A program made the position numbers and the translations under genes. 64,000 nt of DNA, taken from contig CAJFCV020000002.1 of the NCBI GenBank assembly GCA_904066235.2, forward strand, positions 6,200,001 to 6,264,000. Direction: 5' to 3'. Under the pieces are notes generated by a model. That model did not search any database. It had not been told where the DNA came from and saw only the letters and a list, made by a program, of their open reading frames with translations. Positions 34,581 to 48,643 of this stretch are shown here, piece after piece (position 1 is the stretch's first letter; the number at the start of each line of letters is the position of its first letter). This DNA comes from Bursaphelenchus xylophilus. Lineage: Eukaryota; Nematoda; Chromadorea; Rhabditida; Aphelenchoididae.

Positions 34581-35190
34581 TTCAAGTCGGATCCGGAAAT
34601 GCAAAAAAACATGTACCGCGAGCTGGAACACCCAACAGAATATATAATATTAATCTCGAATTGGCTCCCCCATCAGCTAGGAGCTCCCACTTTGATAATG
34701 TAACCTCCAGCGACATGTCGTCTTCTTCATTGAAGGTTTTCTTGTATTGACATGTCTTATTGGCATTATTAAACCTAGACTTGGTGGTCGACATACAGCA
34801 GTTTGTCATGTAATCTTTCAAAGAACTTGGCCAACGACGGGTTAGCATTCGACATAGAGGCATTGAGGCCTCTATGGAACACCTCATACGAGTGAATTTT
34901 AATCATATCATCGTCAGAATCGGCCAAATTCAGCTTCGCGAATGTGAGTGCAAGGAACTCCTTAATGATGTCATTAAAAGAGCCAACATTTCCGTCCTTC
35001 AATTTGTCCATAGCCATCGTATAATTGACTGGCTGTAGTGGAAACTACAGAGGCGGATATTCGTCTGTGGTTCGAGCACGCCCACAAATGCATTCTGCTC
35101 AGCCAATTCGAAGTCCAACAATACTACCCGTGGTTTGTTTATCCATGGAAGTTCACGTAAAACTCGTTGGGAGACATTTGTGGTCTTTTG
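34580..35190 (-). pseudogene. MULE (Mutator-like) transposase fragment
   Basis: The minus-strand translation from 35,190 contains VVLLDFELAEQNAFVGVLEP followed by LCSFHYSQSIIRW. This is the D-x-E-x-A-x-x-N-A ... C-x-F-H-x-x-Q motif pattern of MULE transposase domains. The frame then stops (TNW-stop near 34,995) and continues in another frame (DKLKDGNVGSFNDIIKEFLA, HDKLLYVD) and again in a third (RFNNANKTCQYKKTFNEEDD), so it is frame-shifted and incomplete at both ends. An unrecognised small intron cannot fully explain the shifts. It abuts the first satellite monomer. Confidence 0.65.
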
Positions 35191-35321
35191 CTATAATAAA
35201 TAACTTTTTTTAAACTGGTGCCTGGTATAATATCAGAGTGTTCGGCCTGGTGCGGGCGCAATTTGACTCCAAAAAAGGCGAAACTTGCGGTGATGAAATC
35301 TCATTCAGCGACATTTCGAAT

Positions 35322-35623
35322 NNNNNNNNNNNNNNNNNNNNNNNNNNNNNNNNNNNNNNNNNNNNNNNNNNNNNNNNNNNNNNNNNNNNNNNNNNNNNNN
35401 NNNNNNNNNNNNNNNNNNNNNNNNNNNNNNNNNNNNNNNNNNNNNNNNNNNNNNNNNNNNNNNNNNNNNNNNNNNNNNNNNNNNNNNNNNNNNNNNNNNN
35501 NNNNNNNNNNNNNNNNNNNNNNNNNNNNNNNNNNNNNNNNNNNNNNNNNNNNNNNNNNNNNNNNNNNNNNNNNNNNNNNNNNNNNNNNNNNNNNNNNNNN
35601 NNNNNNNNNNNNNNNNNNNNNNN
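35322..35623. other. Assembly gap (302 N) within the satellite
   Basis: A run of 302 N with satellite monomers on both sides. True gap length is unknown; arrays of this kind are commonly collapsed, so copy number in this window is a minimum. Confidence 1.
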
Positions 35624-38600
35624 GTCAATTCACTCCGACATCTCTAATTCACTTTTTTTTTTATTGGTGCCTGGTATAATATCAGAGTGTTCGGCCCGGT
35701 GCGGGCGCAATTTGACTCCAAAAAAGGCGAAACTTGCGGTGATGAAATCTCATTCAGCGACATTTCGAATGGTATAGGTCCTGTCAATTCACTCCGACAT
35801 CTCTAATTCACTTTTTTTTTAATTGGTGCCTAGTATAATATCAGAGTGTTCGGCCTGGTGCGGGCGCAATTTGACTCCAAAAAAGGCGAAACTTGCGGTG
35901 ATGAAATCTCATTCAGCGACATTTCGAATCATATAGGTCCTGTCAATTCACTCCGACATCTCTAATTCACTTTTTTTTTAATTGGTGCCTGGTATAATAT
36001 CAGAGTGTTCGGCCTGGTGCGGGCGCAATTTTCCTCCAAAAAAGGCGAAACTTGCGGTGATGAAATCTCATTCAGTGACATTTCGAATGGTATAGGTCCT
36101 GTCAATTCACTCCGACATCTCTAATTCACTTTTTTTTAATTCGTGCCTGGTATAATATCAGAGTGTTCGGCCTGGTGCGGGCGCAATTTGACTCCAAAAA
36201 AGGCGAAACTTGCGGTGATGAAATCTCATTCAGTGACATTTCGAATAGTATAGGTCCGGTCAATTCACTCCGACATCTCTAATTCACTTTTTTTTTTAAT
36301 TGGTGCCTGGTATAATATCAGAGTGTTCGGCCTGGTGCGGGCGCAATTTGACTCCAAAAAAGGCGAAACTTGCGGTGATGAAATCTCATTCAGCGACATT
36401 TCGAACGGTATAGGTCCTGTCAATTCACTCCGACATCTCTAATTCACTTTTCTTTTTAATTGGTGCCTAGTATAATATCAGAGTGTTCGGCCTGGTGCGG
36501 GCGCAATTTTCCTCCAAAAAAGGCGAAACTTGCGATGATGAAATCTCATTCAGTGACATTTCGAATGGTATAGGTCCTGTCAATTCACTCCGACATCTCT
36601 AATTCACTTTTTTTTTAATTGGTGCCTAGTATAATATCAGAGTGTTCGGCCTGGTGCGGGCGCAATTTGACTCCAAAAAAGGCGAAACTTGCGGTGATGA
36701 AATCTCATTCAGTGACATTTCGAATGGTATAGGTCCGGTCAATTCACTCCGACATCTCTAATTCACTTTTTTTTTTAATTGGTGCCTGGTATAATATCAG
36801 AGTGTTCGGCCTGGTGCGGGCGCAATTTGACTCCAAAAAAGGCGAAACTTGCGGCGATGAAATCTCATTCAGTGACATTTCGAATCATATAGGTCCTGTC
36901 AATTCACTCCGACATCTCTAATTCACTTTTTTTTAATTCGTGCCTGGTATAATATCAGAGTGTTCGGCCTGGTGCGGGCGCAATTTGACTCCAAAAAAGG
37001 CGAAACTTGCGGTGATGAAATCTCATTCAGTGACATTTCGAATGGTATAGGTCCGGTCAATTCACTCCGACATCTCTAATTCACTTTTCTTTTTAATTGG
37101 TGCCTAGTATAATATCAGAGTGTTCGGCCTGCTGCGGGCGCAATTTGACTCCAAAAAAGGCGAAACTTGCGGTGATGAAATCTCATTCAGTGACATTTCG
37201 AATGGTATAGGTCCTGTCAATTCACTCCGACATCTCTAATTCACTTTTTTTTAATTGGTGCCTAGTATAATATCAGAGTGTTCGGCCTGGTGCGGGCGCA
37301 ATTTGACTCCAAAAAAGGCGAAACTTGCGGTGATGAAATCTCATTCAGCGACATTTCGAATCGTATAGGTCCTGTCAATTCACTCCGACATCTCTAATTC
37401 ACTTTTTTTTTTAATTGGTGCCTAGTATAATATCAGAGTGTTCGGCCCGGTGCGGGCGCAATTTGACTCCAAAAAAGGCGAAACTTGCGGTGATGAAATC
37501 TCATTCAGTGACATTTCGAATGGTATAGGTCCGGTCAATTCACTCCGACATCTCTAATTCACTTTTTTTTTAATTGGTGCCTGGTATAATATCAGAGTGT
37601 TCGGCCCGGTGCGGGCGCAATTTGACTCCAAAAAAGGCGAAACTTGCGGTGATGAAATCTCATTCAGTGACATTTCGAATGGTATAGGTCCTGTCAATTC
37701 AATCCGACATCTCTAATTCACTTTTCTTTTTAATTGGTGCCTAGTATAATATCAGAGTGTTCGGCCTGCTGCGGGCGCAATTTGACTCCAAAAAAGGCGA
37801 AACTTGCGGTGATGAAATCTCATTCAGTGACATTTCGAATGGTATAGGTCCTGTCAATTCACTCCGACATCTCTAATTCACTTTTTTTTTTATTGGTGCC
37901 TGGTATAATATCAGAGTGTTCGGCCTGGTGCGGGCGCAATTTGACTCCAAAAAAGGCGAAACTTGCGGTGATGAAATCTCATTCAGCGACATTTCGAATC
38001 GTATAGGTCCTGTCAATTCACTCCGACATCTCTAATTCACTTTTTTTTTTAATTGGTGCCTAGTATAATATCAGAGTGTTCGGCCCGGTGCGGGCGCAAT
38101 TTGACTCCAAAAAAGGCGAAACTTGCGGTGATGAAATCTCATTCAGTGACATTTCGAATGGTATAGGTCCGGTCAATTCACTCCGACATCTCTAATTCAC
38201 TTTTTTTTTAATTGGTGCCTAGTATAATATCAGAGTGTTCGGCCTGGTGCGGGCGCAATTTGACTCCAAAAAAGGCGAAACTTGCGGTGATGAAATCTCA
38301 TTCAGTGACATTTCGAATGGTATAGGTCCGGTTAATTCACTCCGACATCTCTAATTCACTTTTTTTTTATTGGTGCCTAGTATAATATCAGAGTGTTCGG
38401 CCCGGTGCGGGCGCAATTTGACTCCAAAAAAGGCGAAACTTGCGGTGATGAAATCTCATTCAGTGACATTTCGAATCATATAGGTCCTGTCAATTCACTC
38501 CGATATCTCTAATTCACTTTTTTTTTTAAATTGGTGCCTAGTATAATATCAGAGTGTTCGGCCTGGTGCGGGCGCACTTTGACTCCAAAAAAGGCGAAAC

Positions 38601-39027
38601 TTGCGGTGATGAAATCTCATTCAGTGACATTTCGAATCATATAGGTCCTGTCAATTCACTCCGACATCTCTAATTCACTTTTTTTTTAAATTGGTGCCTA
38701 GTATAATATCAGAGTGTTCGGCCTGGTGCGGGCGCACTTTGACTCCAAAAAAGGCGAAACTTGCGGTGATGAAATCTCATTCAGTGACATTTCGAATGGT
38801 ATAGGTCCTGTCAATTCACTCCGACATCTCTAATTCACTTTTTTTTTAATTGGTGCCTAGTATAATATCAGAGTGTTCGGCCTGGTGCGGGCGCACTTTG
38901 ACTCCAAAAAAGGCGAAACTTGCGGTGATGAAATCTCATTCAGTGACATTTCGAATCATATAGGTCCTGTCAATTCACTCCGACATCTCTAATTCACTTT
39001 TTTTTAAATTGGTGCCTAGTATAATAT

Positions 39028-39180
39028 CGGTCTGTCGGGAAAATAACGGCGGATCGTCGCGCCTCGGAATCGCATATTATCGCTCTGCGACTGAAAGCCG
39101 CGGCTTGGGATTTGGTGCGCGATAGCGGCGAGGCGAGACATTTTGATGCGACGATCCGCCGTTATTTTCCCGACAGACTG
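39028..39180. mobile_element. 153-bp palindromic insertion, copy 1
   Basis: Inserted inside a monomer between GTATAATAT and ATATCAGAG. Removing it with one ATAT copy restores the monomer exactly. Ends CGGTCTGTCGGGAAAATAAC and the complementary GTTATTTTCCCGACAGACTG form arms of about 33 bp with one mismatch, around a partly self-complementary GC-rich centre. This copy reads TCGCATATTATCGC where the other three read TCGCCCATTATCGC. Confidence 0.9.
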
Positions 39181-42100
39181 ATATCAGAGTGTTCGGCCTG
39201 GTGCGGGCGCACTTTGACTCCAAAAAAGGCGAAACTTGCGGTGATGAAATCTCATTCAGTGACATTTCGAATCATATAGGTCCTGTCAATTCACTCCGAC
39301 ATCTCTAATTCACTTTTCTTTTTAATTGGTGCCTAGTATAATATCAGAGTGTTCGGCCTGATGCGGGCGCAATTTGACTCCAAAAAAGGCGAAACTTGCG
39401 GTGATGAAATCTCATTCAGTGACATTTCGAATGGTATAGGTCCGGTCAATTCACTCCGACATCTCTAATTCACTTTTTTTTTAATTGGTGCCTGGTATAA
39501 TATCAGAGTGTTCGGCCTGGTGCGGGCGCAATTTTCCTCCAAAAAAGGCGAAACTTGCGATGATGAAATCTCATTCAGTGACATTTCGAATGGTATAGGT
39601 CCTGTCAATTCACTCCGACATCTCTAATCCACTTTTTTTTTAATTGGTGCCTAGTATAATATCAGAGTGTTCGGCCTGGTGCGGGCGCAATTTGACTCCA
39701 AAAAAGGCGAAACTTGCGATGATGAAATCTCATTCAGTGACATTTCGAATGGTATAGGTCCTGTCAATTCACTCCGACATCTCTAATTCACTTTTTTTTT
39801 AATTGGTGCCTAGTATAATATCAGAGTGTTCGGCCTGGTGCGGGCGCAATTTGACTCCAAAAAAGGCGAAACTTGCGGTGATGAAATCTCATTCAGTGAC
39901 ATTTCGAATAGTATAGGTCCGGTCAATTCACTCCGACATCTCTAATTCACTTTTTTTTTTAATTGGTGCCTGGTATAATATCAGAGTGTTCGGCCTGGTG
40001 CGGGCGCAATTTGACTCCAAAAAAGGCGAAACTTGCGGTGATGAAATCTCATTCAGTGACATTTCGAATGGTATAGGTCCTGTCAATTCACTCCGACATC
40101 TCTAATTCACTTTTTTTTTAATTGGTGCCTAGTATAATATCAGAGTGTTCGGCCTGGTGCGGGCGCAATTTGACTCCAAAAAAGGCAAAACTTGCGGTGA
40201 TGAAATCTCATTCAGTGACATTTCGAATGGTATAGGTCCGGTCAATTCACTCCGACATCTCTAATTCACTTTTTTTTTTAATTGGTGCCTAGTATAATAT
40301 CAGAGTGTTCGGCCTGGTGCGGGCGCAATTTGACTCCAAAAAAGGCGAAACTTGCGGTGATGAAATCTCATTCAGCGACATTTCGAATAGTATAGGTCCG
40401 GTCAATTCACTCCGACATCTCTAATTCACTTTTTTTTTTATTGGTGCCTGGTATAATATCAGAGTGTTCGGCCTGGTGCGGGCGCAATTTGACTCCAAAA
40501 AAGGCGAAACTTGCGGTGATGAAATCTCATTCAGCGACATTTCGAATGGTATAGGTCCTGTCAATTCACTCCGACATCTCTAATTCACTTTTCTTTTTAA
40601 TTGGTGCCTAGTATAATATCAGAGTGTTCGGCCTGGTGCGGGCGCAATTTTCCTCCAAAAAAGGCGAAACTTGCGATGATGAAATCTCATTCAGTGACAT
40701 TTCGAATGGTATAGGTCCGGTCAATTCACTCCGACATCTCTAATTCACTTTTTTTTTAATTGGTGCCTAGTATAATATCAGAGTGTTCGGCCTGGTGCGG
40801 GCGCAATTTGACTCCAAAAAAGGCGAAACTTGCGGTGATGAAATCTCATTCAGCGACATTTCGAATCATATAGGTCCTGTCAATTCACTCCGACATCTCT
40901 AATTCACTTTTTTTTTAATTGGTGCCTAGTATAATATCAGAGTGTTCGGCCTGGTGCGGGCGCAATTTGACTCCAAAAAAGGCGAAACTTGCGGTGATGA
41001 AATCTCATTCAGTGACATTTCGAATAGTATAGGTCCGGTCAATTCACTCCGACATCTCTAATTCACTTTTTTTTAATTGGTGCCTAGTATAATATCAGAG
41101 TGTTCGGCCTGGTGCGGGCGCAATTTGACTCCAAAAAAGGCGAAACTTGCGGTGATGAAATCTCATTCAGTGACATTTCGAATAGTATAGGTCCGGTCAA
41201 TTCACTCCGACATCTCTAATTCACTTTTTTTTTTAATTGGTGCCTGGTATAATATCAGAGTGTTCGGCCTGGTGCGGGCGCAATTTGACTCCAAAAAAGG
41301 CGAAACTTGCGGTGATGAAATCTCATTCAGCGACATTTCGAATGGTATAGGTCCTGTCAATTCACTCCGACATCTCTAATTCACTTTTCTTTTTAATTGG
41401 TGCCTAGTATAATATCAGAGTGTTCGGCCTGGTGCGGGCGCAATTTGCCTCCAAAAAAGGCGAAACTTGCGATGATGAAATCTCATTCAGTGACATTTCG
41501 AATGGTATAGGTCCTGTCAATTCACTCCGACATCTCTAATTCACTTTTTTTTTAATTGGTGCCTAGTATAATATCAGAGTGTTCGGCCTGGTGCGGGCGC
41601 AATTTGACTCCAAAAAAGGCGAAACTTGCGGTGATGAAATCTCATTCAGTGACATTTCGAATAGTATAGGTCCGGTCAATTCACTCCGACATCTCTAATT
41701 CACTTTTTTTTTTAATTGGTGCCTGGTATAATATCAGAGTGTTCGGCCTGGTGCGGGCGCAATTTGACTCCAAAAAAGGCGAAACTTGCGGTGATGAAAT
41801 CTCATTCAGCGACATTTCGAATGGTATAGGTCCTGTCAATTCACTCCGACATCTCTAATTCACTTTTTTTTTAATTGGTGCCTAGTATAATATCAGAGTG
41901 TTCGGCCTGGTGCGGGCGCAATTTGACTCCAAAAAAGGCGAAACTTGCGGTGATGAAATCTCATTCAGCGACATTTCGAATCATATAGGTCCGGTCAATT
42001 CACTCCGACATCTCTAATTCACTTTTTTTTTAATTGGTGCCTGGTATAATATCAGAGTGTTCGGCCTGGTGCGGGCGCAATTTGACTCCAAAAAAGGCGA

Positions 42101-45100
42101 AACTTGCGGTGATGAAATCTCATTCAGCGACATTTCGAATGGTATAGGTCCTGTCAATTCACTCCGACATCTCTAATTCACTTTTCTTTTTAATTGGTGC
42201 CTAGTATAATATCAGAGTGTTCGGCCTGGTGCGGGCGCAATTTTCCTCCAAAAAAGGCGAAACTTGCGGTGATGAAATCTCATTCAGTGACATTTCGAAT
42301 GGTATAGGTCCTGTCAATTCACTCCGACATCTCTAATTCACTTTTTTTTTAATTGGTGCCTAGTATAATATCAGAGTGTTCGGCCTGGTGCGGGCGCAAT
42401 TTGACTCCAAAAAAGGCGAAACTTGCGGTGATGAAATCTCATTCAGTGACATTTCGAATGGTATAGGTCCGGTCAATTCACTCCGACATCTCTAATTCAC
42501 TTTTTTTTTAATTGGTGCCTGGTATAATATCAGAGTGTTCGGCCTGGTGCGGGCGCAATTTGACTCCAAAAAAGGCGAAACTTGCGGTGATGAAATCTCA
42601 TTCAGTGACATTTCGAATGGTATAGGTCCTGTCAATTCACTCCGACATCTCTAATTCACTTTTCTTTTTAATTGATGCCTAGTATAATATCAGAGTGTTC
42701 GGCCTGGTGCGGGCGCAATTTGACTCCAAAAAAGGCGAAACTTGCGGTGATGAAATCTCATTCAGTGACATTTCGAATGGTATAGGTCCTGTCAATTCAC
42801 TCCGACATCTCTAATTCACTTTTTTTTTAATTGGTGCCTGGTATAATATCAGAGTGTTCGGCCTGGTGCGGGCGCAATTTGACTCCAAAAAAGGCGAAAC
42901 TTGCGGTGATGAAATCTCATTCAGTGACATTTCGAATGGTATAGGTCCTGTCAATTCACTCCGACATCTCTAATTCACTTTTTTTTTTAATTGGTGCCTG
43001 GTATAATATCAGAGTGTTCGGCCTGGTGCGGGCGCAATTTGACTCCAAAAAAGGCGAAACTTGCGGTGATGAAATCTCATTCAGTGACATTTCGAATGGT
43101 ATAGGTCCTGTCAATTCACTCCGACATCTCTAATTCACTTTTTTTTTAATTGGTGCCTGGTATAATATCAGAGTGTTCGGCCTGGTGCGGGCGCAATTTG
43201 ACTCCAAAAAAGGCGAAACTTGCGGTGATGAAATCTCATTCAGTGACATTTCGAATGGTATAGGTCCGGTCAATTCACTCCGACATCTCTAATTCACTTT
43301 TTTTTTAATTGGTGCCTAGTATAATATCAGAGTGTTCGGCCTGGTGCGGGCGCACTTTGACTCCAAAAAAGGCGAAACTTGCGGTGATGAAATCTCATTC
43401 AGTGACATTTCGAATGGTATAGGTCCGGTCAATTCACTCCGACATCTCTAATTCACTTTTTTTTTAATTGGTGCCTGGTATAATATCAGAGTGTTCGGCC
43501 TGGTGCGGGCGCAATTTGACTCCAAAAAAGGCGAAACTTGCGGTGATGAAATCTCATTCAGTGACATTTCGAATCATATAGGTCCTGTCAATTCACTCCG
43601 ACATCTCTAATTCACTTTTTTTTTAATTGGTGCCTAGTATAATATCAGAGTGTTCGGCCTGGTGCGGGCGCAATTTGACTCCAAAAAAGGCGAAACTTGC
43701 GGTGATGAAATCTCATTCAGTGACATTTCGAATGGTATAGGTCCGGTCAATTCACTCCGACATCTCTAATTCACTTTTCTTTTTAATTGATGCCTAGTAT
43801 AATATCAGAGTGTTCGGCCTGGTGCGGGCGCAATTTGACTCCAAAAAAGGCGAAACTTGCGGTGATGAAATCTCATTCAGTGACATTTCGAATGGTATAG
43901 GTCCTGTCAATTCACTCCGACATCTCTAATTCACTTTTTTTTTAATTGGTGCCTAGTATAATATCAGAGTGTTCGGCCTGGTGCGGGCGCAATTTGACTC
44001 CAAAAAAGGCGAAACTTGCGGTGATGAAATCTCATTCAGTGACATTTCGAATGGTATAGGTCCTGTCAATTCACTCCGACATCTCTAATTCACTTTTTTT
44101 TTATTGGTGCCTGGTATAATATCAGAGTGTTCGGCCTGGTGCGGGCGCAATTTGACTCCAAAAAAGGCGAAACTTGCGGTGATGAAATCTCATTCAGTGA
44201 CATTTCGAATGGTATAGGTCCTGTCAATTCACTCCGACATCTCTAATTCACTTTTTTTTTTAATTGGTGCCTGGTATAATATCAGAGTGTTCGGCCTGGT
44301 GCGGGCGCACTTTGACTCCAAAAAAGGCGAAACTTGCGGTGATGAAATCTCATTCAGTGACATTTCGAATGGTATAGGTCCGGTCAATTCACTCCGACAT
44401 CTCTAATTCACTTTTTTTTTAATTGGTGCCTAGTATAATATCAGAGTGTTCGGCCTGGTGCGGGCGCACTTTGACTCCAAAAAAGGCGAAACTTGCGGTG
44501 ATGAAATCTCATTCAGTGACATTTCGAATGGTATAGGTCCGGTCAATTCACTCCGACATCTCTAATTCACTTTTTTTTTATTGGTGCCTGGTATAATATC
44601 AGAGTGTTCGGCCTGGTGCGGGCGCAATTTGACTCCAAAAAAGGCGAAACTTGCGGCGATGAAATCTCATTCAGTGACATTTCGAATGGTATAGGTCCGG
44701 TCAATTCACTCCGACATCTCTAATTCACTTTTTTTTTAATTGGTGCCTGGTATAATATCAGAGTGTTCGGCCTGGTGCGGGCGCACTTTGACTCCAAAAA
44801 AGGCGAAACTTGCGGTGATGAAATCTCATTCAGTGACATTTCGAATGGTATAGGTCCGGTCAATTCACTCCGACATCTCTAATTCACTTTTTTTTAATTG
44901 GTGCCTGGTATAATATCAGAGTGTTCGGCCTGGTGCGGGCGCAATTTGACTCCAAAAATGGCGAAACTTGCGGTGATGAAATCTCATTCAGTGACATTTC
45001 GAATGGTATAGGTCCTGTCAATTCAATCCGACATCTCTAATTCACTTTTCTTTTTAATTGGTGCCTAGTATAATATCAGAGTGCTCGGCCTGCTGCGGGC

Positions 45101-45999
45101 GCAATTTGACTCCAAAAAAGGCGAAACTTGCGGTGATGAAATCTCATTCAGTGACATTTCGAATGGTATAGGTCCTGTCAATTCACTCCGACATCTCTAA
45201 TTCACTTTTTTTTTAATTGGTGCCTGGTATAATATCAGAGTGTTCGGCCCGGTGCGGGCGCAATTTGACTCCAAAAAAGGCGAAACTTGCGGTGATGAAA
45301 TCTCATTCAGTGACATTTCGAATGGTATAGGTCCGGTCAATTCACTCCGACATCTCTAATTCACTTTTTTTTTAATTGGTGCCTGGTATAATATCAGAGT
45401 GTTCGGCCCGGTGCGGGCGCAATTTGACTCCAAAAAAGGCGAAACTTGCGGTGATGAAATCTCATTCAGTGACATTTCGAATGGTATAGGTCCGGTCAAT
45501 TCACTCCGACATCTCTAATTCACTTTTTTTTTTAATTGGTGCCTGGTATAATATCAGAGTGTTCGGCCCGGTGCGGGCGCAATTTGACTCCAAAAAAGGC
45601 GAAACTTGCGGTGATGAAATCTCATTCAGTGACATTTCGAATGGTATAGGTCCTGTCAATTCACTCCGACATCTCTAATTCACTTTTTTTTTAATTGGTG
45701 CCTGGTATAATATCAGAGTGTTCGGCCCGGTGCGGGCGCAATTTGACTCCAAAAAAGGCGAAACTTGCGGTGATGAAATCTCATTCAGTGACATTTCGAA
45801 TGGTATAGGTCCTGTCAATTCACTCCGACATCTCTAATTCACTTTTTTTTTTAATTGGTGCCTAGTATAATATCAACTTTCAACTTTCAACTTTATTGCG
45901 CTAGACAAATTGCCTGTGCGCCATGATCGTCCGGTTCGGTGGTGAATCGGTTAGGATTGGTTAGACACAGTACTGGCACGAAATTTAAATGTTTTTTGT

Positions 46000-48643
46000 C
46001 CTATATTGGTTTTACAGAAAGGTGTTTCGAACCTCTGTCGCCTCAGGCGATAGCGGTCCTGTTTTAATACAAGTTGACCATTAAGGTACTCACTTGTTTG
46101 TTGATTTCTGACTTTGTTTATAAGTTGGGCAAACTGTGGTGGCGAGATCAGGGAGTGACCCCCAGGGATGTTTTTCTGTGAGATGAGATACATCAGCATG
46201 TTTCTTTTCGGAATATACAACTCTGAGTGACGATCTGATGATTTTTGAGTAATGTTCTTGGTGCACGTTTGCAGATACCATAGTTAGTGGCAGAAAAGTG
46301 CGGATGCGGGATATTATCAGACTTTCGACCAACAGGGTACAGTGTTTAACTGAAAGGTGTTCCCGTGCTCTTCGGATCGCATAAATCGTCTTGGAGCAGT
46401 TTCTACTGGTTTTTACATGGTGATTTAGAAAAGTTAGTTCGGAGTCAAGGTAAAGGCCCAGGTTTCTGGCTTCGCTCATGATTCTACAAGAAAAGTTTTG
46501 TGTTTGTAGCTCTTTTATATGGCGAATTTTGTCTAGTTGCTGCCTAGTCCCGTATTTTGAAACTATAGTTTTTTCTTGATTTATTTTCAAGTCAAGAGTT
46601 GTAAAAAAAGACGAAATTGTTAGAAAATCTTGCTCAATGACTTTACTTAGTTCTCTGAAATTGGTTTTAGGATCAAACTCGTAAAGCAATTGGGTATCGT
46701 CAGCATACGTTAATATTTTTGCCGTAGTTTTGAGTTTGCTAATGCCGCTTGTGTAGAAATTATAATATTGGAGACCATGCAGTTCCTTGTGGAACTCCTG
46801 TAGTTATAGAAATAGGACCTGAAGTTCCTAACTGCGTCTTAGTTTGGATTTTTCGGCCAGTCAAATAATTTTTAAAAAGTTGGGACGTCTGCGGGGAGCA
46901 ATCTAGTGTTTCTGTAAGCATTTGCCACAATTTACCTACATTTACCGTGTCATAGGCTTTACTGATGTCTAGTTGTACAACTATTGCAATTTTTTGCGCG
47001 TCCATGGTATTATACAAAAAGTCGGTGACTTCAAATAGGGCAGTTTGGACAGAGTGGTTTTTTCTGAAACCATGTTGGAAACTTGGGAGTAGGGACTCAA
47101 TTTCACGATACAAATACGGTAAATATGTTAGCTCAAACAATTTGCTGATTGAAGACAAGAGCGAGATGGGTCGGTAGTTTTTTGCGTCTGTTTTTAGGCC
47201 CTTGTTTTTGTAAATGGGAGCTATTGTTGCCAATTTCCAGTTGGTAGGAAATGACCCTGTTCTAGTGATTGTGTTGAAAAGGGGTACTAATAGTGGGATG
47301 ATAGATAGTCGGCCTATTTTGATTGTCTTATTTTTTATTTGATCTGGTCCTGGTGCTTTATGGGATGGGAGCCGTGTTGTTGCCCTATGTAATTCGACTG
47401 AGGAAACTTCAGGAAAGGAAAACTTTCCCGAATTCTTGAATAAGTCTGGGAATAGCGATTGGGTGCACCAGGGTTGTGGAGTGGCAAAAAACGTATTTAG
47501 CGTGCTTACTTCTACTTCAGGGACTACGTGAGTACCCTTCCAACCTATTAAGTTCTTTAGTGTGTTCCAGGTGTCTTTTGGCCCCTTACACTTTCTAAAT
47601 TTTTTGGCTGTCATCTCTTTTTTGTAATTTCGGATCAGTCCTTTCACAAAGTTCCTAATTCGTTTAAAGTCGTTAAGGATCTCTAGATCATTGGGATTGC
47701 ACTGGTGTTGTCGGTGCATCGAATTCCGAGTAAATATCCAATCTAGTATTTCAGGTGGTAAAAGAAGTGCGCGTGGTTTGAAGGGCTTTAAAGGTGCTAC
47801 GGAATCGTACGCAGTGGTAATATTTGTGTTTAGGATTTCTACTGCGCGGTCAATTTGGTTTCTTGCGATAGCTTGGTGGTACATGCTCCAGTCTTGGTTT
47901 GTGACCGCTGTATTGAATTTCGCTGGTGTAAAGTGAGTGAGGTCCCGGCAAAACTCAGTTTTTACGCAGTGTTTTTTCTCTTTTACCGTTTTTCCCGTGT
48001 TTAATGTAATTTTCACTAACTTATGGTCACTAATACTAAGACTCCCATCTGTCTCAGCAATAATGTGATCTTCTTCATTTGCGACGCAAACATCTAGTGC
48101 CTTGTTACCATGTGTTGGCAGAGTTTGGAAATTTTTAAGAAGGCGCGATTTGAGGTAACTAGATAGGGGGTCTTCAGAGTATATGCAGTTTATATCGCCT
48201 ACGAAAATTATGCTGGTATTGGGGGATTTTAGTGATAGGATGGAGTCCCAACAAGAAGTGAGGTCGTTAAAAGCAACTTTTGGGGGTTTATAAAACGTTA
48301 CTATATGGGTGTTAAAAATTTTTATAGTTAGTTGCTCATATTGTGACCCTTTAGCTTGTGTACAGTAGCTGTCTACTAAGACTTGCGGAGCTTCAGATCG
48401 TACCCAGATTGCAGTTCCGCCGCCTTTCGTTTTTGAGCGTGGATTGTTATAGAAAGTGTATTCCGGGATTTCTATAGTAGCTAAAGGAAAGTTTGAGTTT
48501 AGCCATGATTCACAGATTCCAAAAAAAAGTGGTTTGTTTCTTTGAACAAAGTCAGAAATTTCTGCAAATTTTTCTTTCGTTAGCGAAAAAGTATTTAAAA
48601 AATATCCTATGTCAGTATTGTGTCTACCCCTGTCCTAAGCCGA
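46000..48643 (-). pseudogene. Retrotransposon ORF2: endonuclease-reverse transcriptase, frameshifted
   Basis: The frame opens at the ORF1 stop. The AP-endonuclease part shows GGGTAIWVR, FVGDIN and LSISDHKLVKI. The reverse transcriptase follows: SHKAPGPDQI, NYRPISLLSSISKLFE, QHGFRKNHSVQTALF, VVQLDISKAYDTV, GVPQGT, and in another frame ILTYADDTQLLYEF with the catalytic YADD. Frame changes lie between GVPQG and YADD (near 46,760) and near 46,150, before the C-terminal segment. Endonuclease and RT motifs themselves look intact. No ribonuclease H motif was recognised. Confidence 0.85.

Larger units (their letters stand above)
35215..45875. repeat. Satellite array 1 (~159-bp monomer)
   Basis: Head-to-tail monomers of 157-160 bp, about 66 copies allowing for the gap and one insertion. 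A monomer reads GGTGCCTGGTATAATATCAG, then GTTCGGCCTGG, an A6 tract, GGCGAAACTTGCGGTGATGA, TATAGGTCCTGTCAATTCAC and a T7-T10 tract. Length varies almost only in the T tract. Common variants in this array are CCTAG/CCTGG, AATTTGAC/AATTTTCC, GGTCCTG/GGTCCGG and GGTATAGG/CATATAGG/AGTATAGG. Identity between copies is very high. The first copy begins directly after the MULE fragment at a run of T. Confidence 0.98.
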
